NCBI RefSeq assembly: GCF_003946175.1
Contig: NZ_RHOK01000011.1
Span: 31,285 to 95,284, forward strand
DNA from: Lacticaseibacillus suibinensis
Lineage (GTDB): Bacteria > Bacillota > Bacilli > Lactobacillales > Lactobacillaceae
Direction of reading: 5' to 3'
DNA: 64,000 bases
The notes beneath the pieces are model-generated. The model searched no databases, was not told the DNA's origin, and saw only the letters and a program-made list of their open reading frames with translations. Shown here piece after piece: positions 37,822 to 46,527 of the stretch (its first letter is position 1; each line of letters opens with the position of its first letter). The position numbers and the translations under genes were made by a program.

Positions 37822-39109
37822 GCGCGGCCCCCAGTAGCGTCTGCCGCACTGCACTGGCCAGGTACAAAGAACCCGCGATGATAACTGGTTCATCCGGCGC
37901 CTCGTCCAAATGTGCGGCTAAGGCTGCTTGCCAGCTCGTGAAAGTTCGCAGCCGGTCAGCATCGGGATAGTCACTCAAGGCGCTGGCGCGCGCGTTATCT
38001 GGCACTGGCACCAACCAAAGCCGGACATGGGCGGATTCCAATTCTTGCACCATGGTGGCCACATCTTTGTCTTTCAGAACGCCGATGATCAGTGTCACCC
38101 GCTGCGCCCCGAACACAAGCTTCGCCGCGCTGAGCATCGCCTTGATACCTTGCGGATTATGGGCGCCATCAATCACGATCAGCGGGTCATCACTTATTTT
38201 CTCCATGCGCGCTGGCCAGGTGCTGGCGGCTAGACCTTGCCTGATGTCAGTAGCAGTCAACGGCCACTGGCAGGCCGCCGCCGCGAGCTGGCTGGCGACA
38301 ATCGCCAAACTAGCATTGGCCACCTGGTAGGCGCCCACTAGCGGAATGCGAAGATGGTGCAAAACCGCCTGCCCAGGGGCCGAAAAATCAAATCGTTGGC
38401 CCCAGCCCTCGAGCTGCGCCCCACTGACATCAAAATCCTGACCTGCCACCAGCCACTGACTGCCAGTAACGGCGACGCGTTTTTTGACTTCGGCCATTGC
38501 CTCAACTGGTAAGGCGGCAGTGACCACCGGCCGCTGGGGCTTGATGATGCCCGCTTTATGCCGGGCCACACTGGTTAGGGTCGGCCCGAGCAGCGCAGCA
38601 TGGTCCAAACCCACGCTAGTAATCACAGACACTAGGGGATCGATGACATTCGTTGAGTCGGTGTCGCCGCCAATCCCGACTTCGATTACCGCCAGATCGA
38701 CGTGCTGCGCGTGAAAATACCAAAACGCCAGCGCCGTGATGTATTCGAATTCCGTCACCGCAAATTCCGGCTCGTGCTCTCGCACTTGCTTCAGCGCCGC
38801 ATCCACTGTTGCTGCCGCCTCGACCAACGCCGCATCAGCAATCGGTTGATGATTGATCATGATGCGTTCGTTGAAACGCATGATAAACGGCGAGGTAAAT
38901 AAACCCACCGTCAGCCCGCTGGCTTCCAAAATGTGGGCAATGGCGGAGCTGGTGGAGCCTTTCCCATTGGTGCCGGTCACATGCACATACCGGCCGGTTT
39001 GCGGATTGCCCAGCGCCGCCAGCAGCGTGAGCAACCGCTCATGATCGCCGGTTTTGGCCAAGCGGGGCAGCGCATGAATCGCCGCCACCGTTGCTTCGTA
39101 TGTTTTCAC
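37814..39109 (-). CDS. folC: Folylpolyglutamate synthase / dihydrofolate synthase
   Basis: 431 residues. Mur-ligase-like ATP loop GTNGKGSTSS at about 46-55, then FTSPFIMRFNERI and the VIDGAHNPQG motif of FolC. Adds glutamate to folates. GTG start with GGGAGG upstream. In many lactobacilli it directly follows valS; here an L,D-transpeptidase and an hrtRBA-like operon lie between. Confidence 0.94.
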   Translation of the reverse strand: MKTYEATVAAIHALPRLAKTGDHERLLTLLAALGNPQTGRYVHVTGTNGKGSTSSAIAHILEASGLTVGLFTSPFIMRFNERIMINHQPIADAALVEAAATVDAALKQVREHEPEFAVTEFEYITALAFWYFHAQHVDLAVIEVGIGGDTDSTNVIDPLVSVITSVGLDHAALLGPTLTSVARHKAGIIKPQRPVVTAALPVEAMAEVKKRVAVTGSQWLVAGQDFDVSGAQLEGWGQRFDFSAPGQAVLHHLRIPLVGAYQVANASLAIVASQLAAAACQWPLTATDIRQGLAASTWPARMEKISDDPLIVIDGAHNPQGIKAMLSAAKLVFGAQRVTLIIGVLKDKDVATMVQELESAHVRLWLVPVPDNARASALSDYPDADRLRTFTSWQAALAAHLDEAPDEPVIIAGSLYLASAVRQTLLGAAHA

Positions 39110-39126
39110 GACTAAGCCTCCCTACC

Positions 39127-39156
39127 AAAAAAGCCGCCTGCCTGCGCAAACGGCTT
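39127..39156 (-). terminator. Terminator of the L,D-transpeptidase gene
   Basis: Minus-strand AAGCCG / CGGCTT stem with extra internal pairs and six T, just upstream of folC. Confidence 0.8.
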
Positions 39157-39166
39157 TTGCTTGAAT

Positions 39167-40525
39167 TTAGAATACCACGACTGGCGTGCCGACGGAAACG
39201 ACATTCCAGAGCTTAGCGATGAAGGCCGGTGGCTGGTTGACACAGCCATGTGAGCCGTGTTTCAAGTACCAATCGCCGCCAAAGGTTGGCTGCCAGGAGG
39301 CGTCATGCAGCCCCACGCCGGTGTTGTCAATTGGCATCCAGTAGCTGACTGGTGTCCGGTAGTCCTCACCGACCAAAGTGGCATTACGCTGCTTGGACCA
39401 GATATCGAAGACCCCACTTGGCGTCGGTGTCGAAGGCTTGCCCGTAACCACGTCAGACTCCATCACCAGTTGACCATTCTTGTAGAACCATTCATGCTGG
39501 TTGACTTTATCGACTTCAATGTACGTATTACCAATATCGGTGCCATCAGCATGGTAGCCGGTACCTTGATACAGAACGGTTTGGTCAAAGTCGGCGCCTT
39601 TTTTGATGAGTTCAATCAAGGCTTTGGTTTCGGCCGACTGGCGAATACTCCAGCCGTAAATCCCAGCTGGCACAGTCACAGTGCCGCGCTTAGTGGACTG
39701 GAACTGGCGCGACTTGTCATAGGTGTTGTACTTGGTGGCCAGACTGGCCACATACTTCGCTACGCCAGACTCGCTCACTGCCACAGCGCCGTCTTGATAA
39801 CTCAGCCAGCTTTGCAGCGTGGCTGTCGGGATGGTTTCCTTGTGATTAGTGATGGTGATCACTGCTTTAATCTTGCTGATGGCTTTCAGCTTGGTGACCG
39901 CGGCTTTGAGCTCGGAATCCGAGCTAACGACTTTAGGCTTCACATAACTTTTCGCCACTTGCACCTCGGTCTGGTTTGCCTGAATCGTGCTGGCAATTTC
40001 ATTGGCAAGCTTCGTTGCGTCAATCTGGTTGCCGGCTTTTTCCTTTTGGATGACGTAATCACCATTTTCCACCGTGACTTTGGCATCTTCTGGCGCCGTG
40101 CGATTGGCGTTCAGGCTTTGGGCTTCGCTAGTCGCATAAGCCTTGATGGCCGTTTGATCGGCGCTGCTGGCCAAGGCCGACTGCTCACCCTTAGCCAACA
40201 CTACGGTGGTAAAACCCCACGGATTTTGCTTTTTGATCAGTTTATTCAAAAGCGTTGTGTAGTCACGATTGAGGCCTAATTCCTGACCTGACACTGTCGC
40301 CACCGTTTTGCCATGATCCGTCAACTGATAAGTGACGTTGCCCAGCTTGGCTTTTAACGTCTGATTGGCCGCTTTCACGGTTTTACCGCCGATGGTGACC
40401 CCCATCACCTCGGTTTTAGGCAAAAAGTGATCGCGATAGTGTGAACTGCGGACGCCGAAAAAGGCAGCAACCGCGACTACCGCTACGGCAATAACAGAAG
40501 TGATAATCCATCCTTTTTTCTTCAT
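39167..40525 (-). CDS. Membrane-anchored L,D-transpeptidase (YkuD)
   Basis: 452 residues. One N-terminal membrane anchor (WIITSVIAVAVVAVAAFFGV), a ~270-residue extracellular region of the PG-binding-4 type, and a C-terminal YkuD domain with the catalytic motif SHGCVN (Cys428) and upstream His in GVGLHDASWQ. Forms 3-3 crosslinks or attaches proteins or caps to peptidoglycan. GGGAGA ribosome site. Monocistronic, with an extended -10 promoter and its own terminator. Confidence 0.93.
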   Translation of the reverse strand: MKKKGWIITSVIAVAVVAVAAFFGVRSSHYRDHFLPKTEVMGVTIGGKTVKAANQTLKAKLGNVTYQLTDHGKTVATVSGQELGLNRDYTTLLNKLIKKQNPWGFTTVVLAKGEQSALASSADQTAIKAYATSEAQSLNANRTAPEDAKVTVENGDYVIQKEKAGNQIDATKLANEIASTIQANQTEVQVAKSYVKPKVVSSDSELKAAVTKLKAISKIKAVITITNHKETIPTATLQSWLSYQDGAVAVSESGVAKYVASLATKYNTYDKSRQFQSTKRGTVTVPAGIYGWSIRQSAETKALIELIKKGADFDQTVLYQGTGYHADGTDIGNTYIEVDKVNQHEWFYKNGQLVMESDVVTGKPSTPTPSGVFDIWSKQRNATLVGEDYRTPVSYWMPIDNTGVGLHDASWQPTFGGDWYLKHGSHGCVNQPPAFIAKLWNVVSVGTPVVVF

Positions 40526-40574
40526 TGAAATCTCCCTACTTGCTACTTTTACTTGGTACTTTCAATCCGGCTCA

Positions 40575-40583
40575 ATTATAACA
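40575..40583 (-). promoter_or_regulatory. Extended -10 promoter of the L,D-transpeptidase
   Basis: TGTTATAAT on minus. Between it and the ribosome site the plus strand has TACTT at 40537, 40544, 40550 and 40557, a 6-7 base periodic repeat. Another TACTT faces AAGTA across 40584-40598. Confidence 0.6.
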
Positions 40584-40664
40584 TACTTACTAAAAGTACG
40601 TAGAGTCCTTGCAATGCAGATTGATTATACCGCAACCAAGTCGCAGAAAGGCAACCATTTAAGC

Positions 40665-41339
40665 TTACTTAGTTTGGGTCAAGCGGCCATCTTCCATTTT
40701 GTAAACGGCATCAGCAAAGCCCAGCAAGCGTTCGTCATGCGTCACCACCACAATCGCTTTTTTGCGGTTATGCGCCAAATCATGAAGCATTTGTCCCACC
40801 ACTTGCACGCGCGGCCGGTCCAGCGCCGCGGTGGGCTCATCGGCCAGCACGATTTCCGGATCAGGATAAAGTGCCCGGGCAATGGCAACCCGCTGCTGCT
40901 GGCCGCCAGATAATTCATTCGGGAATTTATTTAACAACTCCGCGATGCCGAGCTCAGTTAATAACTGGGTCAGCGCAGCCGGCGCCAGGTTGCCCTGAGG
41001 CCGAATGCGGTCCACCAGTTTGAATTGATCCGCCACCGTCAAGTACGGCAGTAAATGATAAGCCTGCAACACAAAGCCAATTTGATTCAGGCGTAATTGT
41101 TCTTTTTCTTTGGGCGAGCGCTGCTGATAACTTTCACCAGCCACTTGCACCTGCCCGCTGGTTGGCGTCAAAAGCCCACCGGCGATCGTCAGGAGCGTGG
41201 TTTTGCCGGAGCCAGAAGGACCCACAATCAGCGTGAGTTGCCCGGCTTCAGCGGCAAAATTGACATCGTGCAGGACCTGCACGCGCGCCGTGCCTTGACC
41301 AAAAATCTGATTCACTTGTTCAACTGCTAATGCTGGCAT
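40665..41339 (-). CDS. hrtA: Haem efflux ABC transporter, ATPase (HrtA-like)
   Basis: 224 residues. Walker A VGPSGSGKTTLL, signature LSGGQQQRVAIARAL, Walker B VLADEPTAALD, His switch VVVTHDERLL. LolD/MacB-type, as in HrtA. Third gene after a TetR regulator and an FtsX-type permease, the order of Lactococcus hrtRBA. Substrate assignment rests on operon order and the operator sequence. Confidence 0.8.
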   Translation of the reverse strand: MPALAVEQVNQIFGQGTARVQVLHDVNFAAEAGQLTLIVGPSGSGKTTLLTIAGGLLTPTSGQVQVAGESYQQRSPKEKEQLRLNQIGFVLQAYHLLPYLTVADQFKLVDRIRPQGNLAPAALTQLLTELGIAELLNKFPNELSGGQQQRVAIARALYPDPEIVLADEPTAALDRPRVQVVGQMLHDLAHNRKKAIVVVTHDERLLGFADAVYKMEDGRLTQTK

Positions 41340-41341
41340 GT

Positions 41342-42397
41342 TTAACCTCCTATCACGGTCAAAGGATCGACCTTAACCACGCGCCGCACGGGAATTAACC
41401 CGCCAATCAGCCCCATTGCCAACAGCCCGACCCCCACTGCGGACAGCAGCGGCACGGAAAAGGCCATTGGCACCACCGCCGGCATCGCCACTGCGGTCAG
41501 CACCAAAAGTACGGTGCCGCCGACCAGCCCTGCTGCCACCAGGAGCAAGGACTGCGCCAAGGTGGCTTGCACCAGCACGCGGCTTGGGACTCCTTGCACC
41601 CTCAACACAGCGTAATTCGGCAGCTTTTGCATAGTGAGGATGTACATGAACACCGCAATGATGATGAGCGAAATCACCATCAAAAAGCCAATCATGAGCT
41701 CAAAGGTCATGTTCTGGGCCGAATAGCCGGGCAATTTTTGAATGAAGGCGGCAGTTGAATAGGCTTTGGTGCCACTGGTGCCCAGCTTAAAGGTGGCAGA
41801 CTGCGCCACCACAGCACTGGCTGTCAGATTCGGCATGCCGCCTTTCAGCGTTTGCCAAGCACTCATGGTGCCATACAGCACCGGCGCAATATTCATTTTG
41901 GCCCCGCTGGTAAACCCGACAATGGTGTAGTGCTTGGCTAAGCCATTCAGCGTGATGGTACTGCCAAGCTTGTAGCCTTTCAGCTTCAGCGAATCATCGG
42001 CCAACACTTCACTGGCTTTGGTTGGCTTGCGGCCGCTGGTCACAGTCAGATTTTTGGCGATGAATTGACTGGCCTTTAACCCCAGAAAAGTCGCCGAAAC
42101 CTGCTCGTGGCCTTTGGCTTTCACCGCGACCGAGGCCTGACCGACCACCGCGGCATCCTTGGGCAAAGCGCCCACCTGATCCGTCGTTAACAGGGATTGC
42201 CGCATGTCGACATTGGCGTTAGCGTTCAGCACCACGGTTTTGACATGCCAAGAATCAATGGCATCTGTGTTTTGCTGAGCCAAGCCCAGGGCCAGACTGG
42301 TAAGGATAAAAATCAAATAACTGATCAACACAATCATCGCCACAATCAGCGATGAGCGGAGCTTTTCTTTTCGAATTTCTTTAATCGCGAGAAACAT
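41342..42397 (-). CDS. hrtB: Haem efflux ABC transporter, FtsX-type permease (HrtB-like)
   Basis: 351 residues: one N-terminal span (SSLIVAMIVLISYLIFILTSLALGL), a ~190-residue extracellular domain and three C-terminal spans (about 230-345), the MacB/FtsX four-span layout. The start MFLAIKEIRKEKLRSSLIV resembles HrtB. ATG overlaps the hrtR stop by 17 bases. Would expel excess haem from the membrane with HrtA. Confidence 0.8.
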   Translation of the reverse strand: MFLAIKEIRKEKLRSSLIVAMIVLISYLIFILTSLALGLAQQNTDAIDSWHVKTVVLNANANVDMRQSLLTTDQVGALPKDAAVVGQASVAVKAKGHEQVSATFLGLKASQFIAKNLTVTSGRKPTKASEVLADDSLKLKGYKLGSTITLNGLAKHYTIVGFTSGAKMNIAPVLYGTMSAWQTLKGGMPNLTASAVVAQSATFKLGTSGTKAYSTAAFIQKLPGYSAQNMTFELMIGFLMVISLIIIAVFMYILTMQKLPNYAVLRVQGVPSRVLVQATLAQSLLLVAAGLVGGTVLLVLTAVAMPAVVPMAFSVPLLSAVGVGLLAMGLIGGLIPVRRVVKVDPLTVIGG

Positions 42398-42917
42398 TCA
42401 CAGGGCCTCGATTTTCTAAAATTTGCAGCGCGGCCGCCAGCTGCTCTAGGCGGGCTTCGGCGGCGTTCGGTGCTAACAGGACGTCTTTGATGGTTTGATG
42501 ACACAAGACCTCAGCCGCCCAGGCCGCAGCATCCGGTGTTGGCGGCGTGGGCCGAGCCGGCAGTACCGCCTCATTGGCCTTGAAATGCATCACCATCAAG
42601 GCTCGATACGGGCTGACCTGCACCCCGACCAGAAACTGGCGCGTATTGGCCAGATAGTTAGCCGCGTCAAAACCGCCAGCAGCGGCAACATGGAGCCCAG
42701 CGTGGATCGTTTGCATCGCACTGCCAAATAGATAGCGATAAGCATCAGTCAAATCGGTGAAGTATTTGTAAAAAGCGCCGCGCGCAATGCCAGCACTGGT
42801 CACAATTCGCGCCACCTGAGCATCAGCGACGGGATAGCTGCTGAATTCTTGATTAAGGGCGGCTCGAATGCGCGCCTGCTTATCAGCATTCAGATGCATA
42901 AAGGTTGCGGATACCAT
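42381..42917 (-). CDS. hrtR: TetR-family regulator, HrtR-like
   Basis: 178 residues. N-terminal helix-turn-helix (about 28-50: VARIVTSAGIARGAFYKYF), then a helical ligand domain. In Lactococcus, HrtR senses haem and represses hrtRBA. The operon order and two palindromic TGACAC-N-TGTCA sites at its promoter fit that model closely. No fixed haem-ligand motif can be assigned by eye, so another ligand remains possible. Confidence 0.75.
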   Translation of the reverse strand: MVSATFMHLNADKQARIRAALNQEFSSYPVADAQVARIVTSAGIARGAFYKYFTDLTDAYRYLFGSAMQTIHAGLHVAAAGGFDAANYLANTRQFLVGVQVSPYRALMVMHFKANEAVLPARPTPPTPDAAAWAAEVLCHQTIKDVLLAPNAAEARLEQLAAALQILENRGPVNVSRD

Positions 42918-42935
42918 GATTGTCTCCCTTCAAAG

Positions 42936-42948
42936 TGACACCGTGTCA
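42936..42948 (-). promoter_or_regulatory. HrtR-type operator O2
   Basis: Perfect palindrome TGACACCGTGTCA between the -10 and the hrtR start. Its flanks AAAG...AATTTG match those of O1. Confidence 0.8.
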
Positions 42949-42956
42949 ATTTGATT

Positions 42957-42984
42957 AGTCTACCACAAAGTGACACCATGTCAA
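42957..42984 (-). promoter_or_regulatory. hrtRBA promoter with operator O1
   Basis: Minus-strand TTGACA (42984-42979), 16-base spacer, TAGACT (42962-42957). Operator O1 TGACACCATGTCA (42971-42983) overlaps the -35 and spacer, 35 bp from O2. The sites resemble the palindrome reported for lactococcal HrtR. Confidence 0.8.
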
Positions 42985-42993
42985 CTTGACTGC

Positions 42994-43023
42994 AAAAAAA
43001 CAGAGCGGCTATCGGCCACTCTG
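42994..43023 (-). terminator. valS terminator
   Basis: Minus-strand CAGAG.GGC / GCC.CTCTG stem and seven T. It abuts the hrtR promoter region. Confidence 0.88.
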
Positions 43024-43034
43024 CTGAATCGGCT

Positions 43035-45677
43035 TTATTTGGCTGCCTGCAGTTCCTTGATCCGGGCGTTCGTCGCTTCAAGCTTCGCCACATAATCAGC
43101 TTGCTTAGCTTTTTGTTCGTCAATCACCGCAGCTGGCGCTTTGGCCAAGAAGCCTTGGTTGCTCAACTTCTTGTCAACGCGGGCAATTTCTTGGTCCAGC
43201 TTCTTGGCTTCCTTGGTTAACTTAGCGATTTCTTCGTCCAGGTCAATCAATTCTTGCAGAGGCACATATAAGGTGGCACCGGTCGTGACGGCACTGGCTG
43301 CCAAGGCTGGGGCTTCCACCTCGCTACCGATGGTCATGGTCTTGCTGTGAACAAAGCGGTCAATGAAGTCGCGGTTGGTTTGGAACACCTCAGCGAGGCT
43401 GGCATCTTGCAGCTTAATGACCAAATCAATCGGACTGGCCAGCGGCGCATTGACCTCGGCCCGAATATTGCGGACGCCGCGGATGACTTCGATGATGGCC
43501 TCCATTTGACTCACGGCTGCATCATTGGCGAACGCTGGGTTAACCGTCGGATAGGCAGCGGTGACCAGGGATTTGCCATCATGGGGCATCGTTAGCCAAA
43601 TCTTTTCCGTGACAAATGGCATGATGGGCTGCAGCAGGCGCAAGGTCTGATCCAGCACGTAGCGTAAGTTGATGCGCTTTTGCACTTTGGCCGCTTCATC
43701 ATCGCCGTACAAGACTTCCTTGGCCATTTCCAGGTACCAGTCGGCCAATTCATTCCAAATGAAGTTGTACAACGCGCGGTCGGCTTCCCCGAATTCAAAC
43801 TTGTCGAATAAGGTGGTGACGGTGTGGATGGTGTCGTTCAAGCGGGCAAAGATCCACTGATCAGACAGATCAAACTGGCTCGGGTCTGGCTGCTGATCCG
43901 CGGTGGTATCACCGAGGTTCATCAGGACAAACCGGCTCATGTTCCAGATTTTGTTGATGAAGTTCCAGGCTGCATCCATCTGGGTGTAGGAGAAACGCGC
44001 ATCCTGGCCGGGCTTATTACCCTGGGTGAGGAACCAGCGCAAAGCATCGGCGCCGTATTTTTCAATGACGTCCATCGGGTCAATCCCGTTGCCCAAGGAC
44101 TTGCTCATTTTGCGGCCTTGCTCATCGCGCATCAAGCCGTGAATCAAGGTGTACTGGAATGGCCGCTGGTCAGTAAACTCGAGGCCTTGGAAAATCATGC
44201 GGGCCACCCAAAACGGAATGATGTCATAGCCGGTGACCAACGTGTTTGTTGGATAGTAGCGCTTGTAGTCCGGGGCATCGGTATCTGGCCAGCCCATGGT
44301 CGAAAATGGCCACAACGCGCTGGAGAACCAGGTGTCCAGAACATCAGGGTCTTGCTCCCAGTTTTCTGGATCTTTCGGGTCTTCCATGCCCACATAGACT
44401 TCACCGGTTTGCTTGTTATACCAGGCTGGAATCCGGTGACCCCACCACAGCTGGCGAGAAATGACCCAATCATGAATGTTTTCCATCCAGTTCAAGAAGG
44501 TGTGTTCGAAACGGTCAGGCACAAAAGTGACCTTGTCAGGGCCTTGCTGGTTTGTGATGGACGCTTCTGCCAGTGGTTTCATCTTGACGAACCACTGGGT
44601 GGACAGCCGCGCTTCCACCTGCACGCCGGTACGTTCCGAGTGGCCGACACTGTGCACAATCGGCACAATTTTGATTAAATCGCCTGATGCCTGCAGGTCC
44701 TTGACCAGCGCTTCGCGGCATTCAAAGCGGTCCATGCCTTGATACTTGCCGGCATTTTCGTTCATGGTGCCATCATCATTCATGCAGTTGATGCGCGGCA
44801 AATCATGCCGCAAGCCCACCTGGAAGTCATTGGGGTCATGGGCCGGCGTAATTTTAACCGCACCAGTCCCGAAGTCCATGTCGGCATGTTCATCGGCAAT
44901 AATCGGAATCTTGCGCCCCACGCCAGGGACAATGACTTCTTTGCCGATTTGATCCTTATAACGCGGATCTTTGGCATTCACGGCAATAGCAGTATCACCA
45001 AACATGGTTTCCGGCCGTGTGGTAGCAATCTCGATGCCGCCTTCAGTGCCATCCGCGTAAGGATAAATCAAATGGTAAAAGGCGCCTTTATCATCTTGGT
45101 GAATCACTTCAATATCGGACAGCGCCGTGCGCGCCTGCGGATCCCAGTTAACAATGTATTCACCGCGATAGATCAGGCCTTTGTTGTACAAGTCAACGAA
45201 GACTTTACGTACTGCCTTGGACAAACCCTCATCCAAGGTAAAACGTTCCCGGTCATAATCCAGGGACAGGCCCATTTTGGCCCATTGCTTGTGGATGATA
45301 GCGGCGTATTCATCCTTCCAGTCCCAGACCTGTTGAATGAATTTTTCGCGGCCCAAATCATAGCGGGTCACGCCTTGCTTGCGCAACTTGGCCTCCACTT
45401 TGGCCTGAGTGGCGATGCCGGCGTGATCCATCCCAGGCAGATACAGCGTGTCATAACCTTGCATCCGCTTTTGGCGAATAATCATATCCTGCAGCGTGGT
45501 ATCCCAGGCATGGCCCATGTGCAACTTCCCGGTGACATTGGGCGGCGGGATCACGATTGAATACGGTTTGGCCTTTTTATCGCCGTTAGGCTTGAAAACG
45601 CCTTGTTCGAGCCATTTCTCGTACCGGCCCGCTTCAACGGCCTTGGGGTCGAATTTTGGGGCTAATTCCTCTTTCAT
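43035..45677 (-). CDS. valS: Valyl-tRNA synthetase
   Basis: 880 residues. HMGH at 53-56 ([16 protein letters not shown]), KMSKS around 525 ([16 protein letters not shown]), an editing insert between them, and the C-terminal coiled coil of ValRS ([26 protein letters not shown]). ATG 45677 has AGGAGG upstream. Its T-box leader lies more than 600 bases upstream, separated by an array of hairpin repeats. Confidence 0.97.
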   Translation of the reverse strand: MKEELAPKFDPKAVEAGRYEKWLEQGVFKPNGDKKAKPYSIVIPPPNVTGKLHMGHAWDTTLQDMIIRQKRMQGYDTLYLPGMDHAGIATQAKVEAKLRKQGVTRYDLGREKFIQQVWDWKDEYAAIIHKQWAKMGLSLDYDRERFTLDEGLSKAVRKVFVDLYNKGLIYRGEYIVNWDPQARTALSDIEVIHQDDKGAFYHLIYPYADGTEGGIEIATTRPETMFGDTAIAVNAKDPRYKDQIGKEVIVPGVGRKIPIIADEHADMDFGTGAVKITPAHDPNDFQVGLRHDLPRINCMNDDGTMNENAGKYQGMDRFECREALVKDLQASGDLIKIVPIVHSVGHSERTGVQVEARLSTQWFVKMKPLAEASITNQQGPDKVTFVPDRFEHTFLNWMENIHDWVISRQLWWGHRIPAWYNKQTGEVYVGMEDPKDPENWEQDPDVLDTWFSSALWPFSTMGWPDTDAPDYKRYYPTNTLVTGYDIIPFWVARMIFQGLEFTDQRPFQYTLIHGLMRDEQGRKMSKSLGNGIDPMDVIEKYGADALRWFLTQGNKPGQDARFSYTQMDAAWNFINKIWNMSRFVLMNLGDTTADQQPDPSQFDLSDQWIFARLNDTIHTVTTLFDKFEFGEADRALYNFIWNELADWYLEMAKEVLYGDDEAAKVQKRINLRYVLDQTLRLLQPIMPFVTEKIWLTMPHDGKSLVTAAYPTVNPAFANDAAVSQMEAIIEVIRGVRNIRAEVNAPLASPIDLVIKLQDASLAEVFQTNRDFIDRFVHSKTMTIGSEVEAPALAASAVTTGATLYVPLQELIDLDEEIAKLTKEAKKLDQEIARVDKKLSNQGFLAKAPAAVIDEQKAKQADYVAKLEATNARIKELQAAK

Positions 45678-45731
45678 GCTATTTCCTCCTATATTTGGTG
45701 TGACCTTGGTTTGGGTGAGATTGAGAGAGCA

Positions 45732-46269
45732 GGCTGCGGTGCAGGGCTGCACTTAGCCCGACAAATAGCCTAACTCAAGGCATTGCCGGCGTTTTCTGCC
45801 GACGAGGCCTTGAGTGTAGCTATTTGCTCGGGCGTTGGCCCCGTGGAGCGCAACTATCTGAAGTGGCTGACTATTGGGGGTGCTGTAGCCGACATAGTTG
45901 CGCTCCAGGTGGCTAACGCCTGAGTGGCTAGCTACGTTCAGCACCTCGAAGCCAAAATACGGCTTCAAGGCACTGAACTAGGCTACCCATCAGGCTAAAA
46001 GCAGCCACCTTCCGCAGCCTTCATAGTTGCGCTCCGCTCGACAACGCCTGAGCGATTAGCTACGCCAACTGGCCCGCCACCTAAAAACGGTGGCAAACCA
46101 GTTGGCTAGGCTAATCGTCAGGCTAAGACCGTCGAGCTCCGCAGCCTGCATAGTTGCGCTCACGAAGGCAACGCTTGAGTGATTAGCTACGCAGTCGTCC
46201 TCGCCGCGTGCCGCGGCAATGCCGACTGCTAGGCTAATCATCAAGCTAAGTGCGCCTTCGTTCGCAGCC
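45732..46269. repeat. Array of long-hairpin repeats, copy set 2 (in the valS leader)
   Basis: Four units of the family seen at 27389-27925: 45732-45856 (plus), then 45895-46019, 46024-46146 and 46151-46269 (minus). They are more diverged from each other than copy set 1. Conserved blocks (TAGTTGCGCTC, AACGCCTGAG, TTAGCTACG, CTAATCATCAGGCTAA-like, CGCAGCC) alternate with stems of different sequence that still pair. Examples are GTGGCT/AGCCAC, GCTCGAC/GTCGAGC and ACGAAGGC/GCCTTCGT for the outer stems. The array fills the space between the valS T-box terminator and the valS ribosome site. Confidence 0.92.
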
Positions 46270-46271
46270 TA

Positions 46272-46492
46272 CAAAAAAGCCCGCCCTATTTCTAGGACGA
46301 GCATGCTCGCGGTACCACCTAAATTAAGCTAGCTAAGCTAACTTCTCTCGGACCTGGTAACGGGTGGTCCCGGTTGGCCCTACTGACTTCAGGTCAACAG
46401 CTCGCAAGCTACCTCTCGCACAAAGGTTCAAGGCTTGCACCAGCCGCCTTGTCGCTGAAAATCCTCTGTTTGAGCCTCTTGGTCATCGCGTT
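46272..46492 (-). promoter_or_regulatory. T-box leader of valS (valine)
   Basis: T-box AGGTGGTACCGCG (46320-46308), terminator GCTCGTCCTA / TAGGGCGGGC with six T (46302-46272), AG bulge AGCGA and distal loop CAAGGC..GCCTTG upstream. The specifier is probably GTA in GAGAGGTAGC; a nearby GTG is also a valine codon. Controls read-through into the repeat array and valS. Confidence 0.92.
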
Positions 46493-46498
46493 ACGGCC

Positions 46499-46527
46499 AT
46501 TATAACCAAGCCTGCCCCCAGCGTCAA
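46499..46527 (-). promoter_or_regulatory. valS leader promoter
   Basis: Minus-strand TTGACG (46527-46522), 17-base spacer, TATAAT (46504-46499). The -35 overlaps the rex stop codon. Confidence 0.85.

Noticed and set aside
45895..46269. Hairpin units as integron attC sites
   Set aside because: They lack the RYYYAAC core and no integrase or gene-cassette organisation is present.
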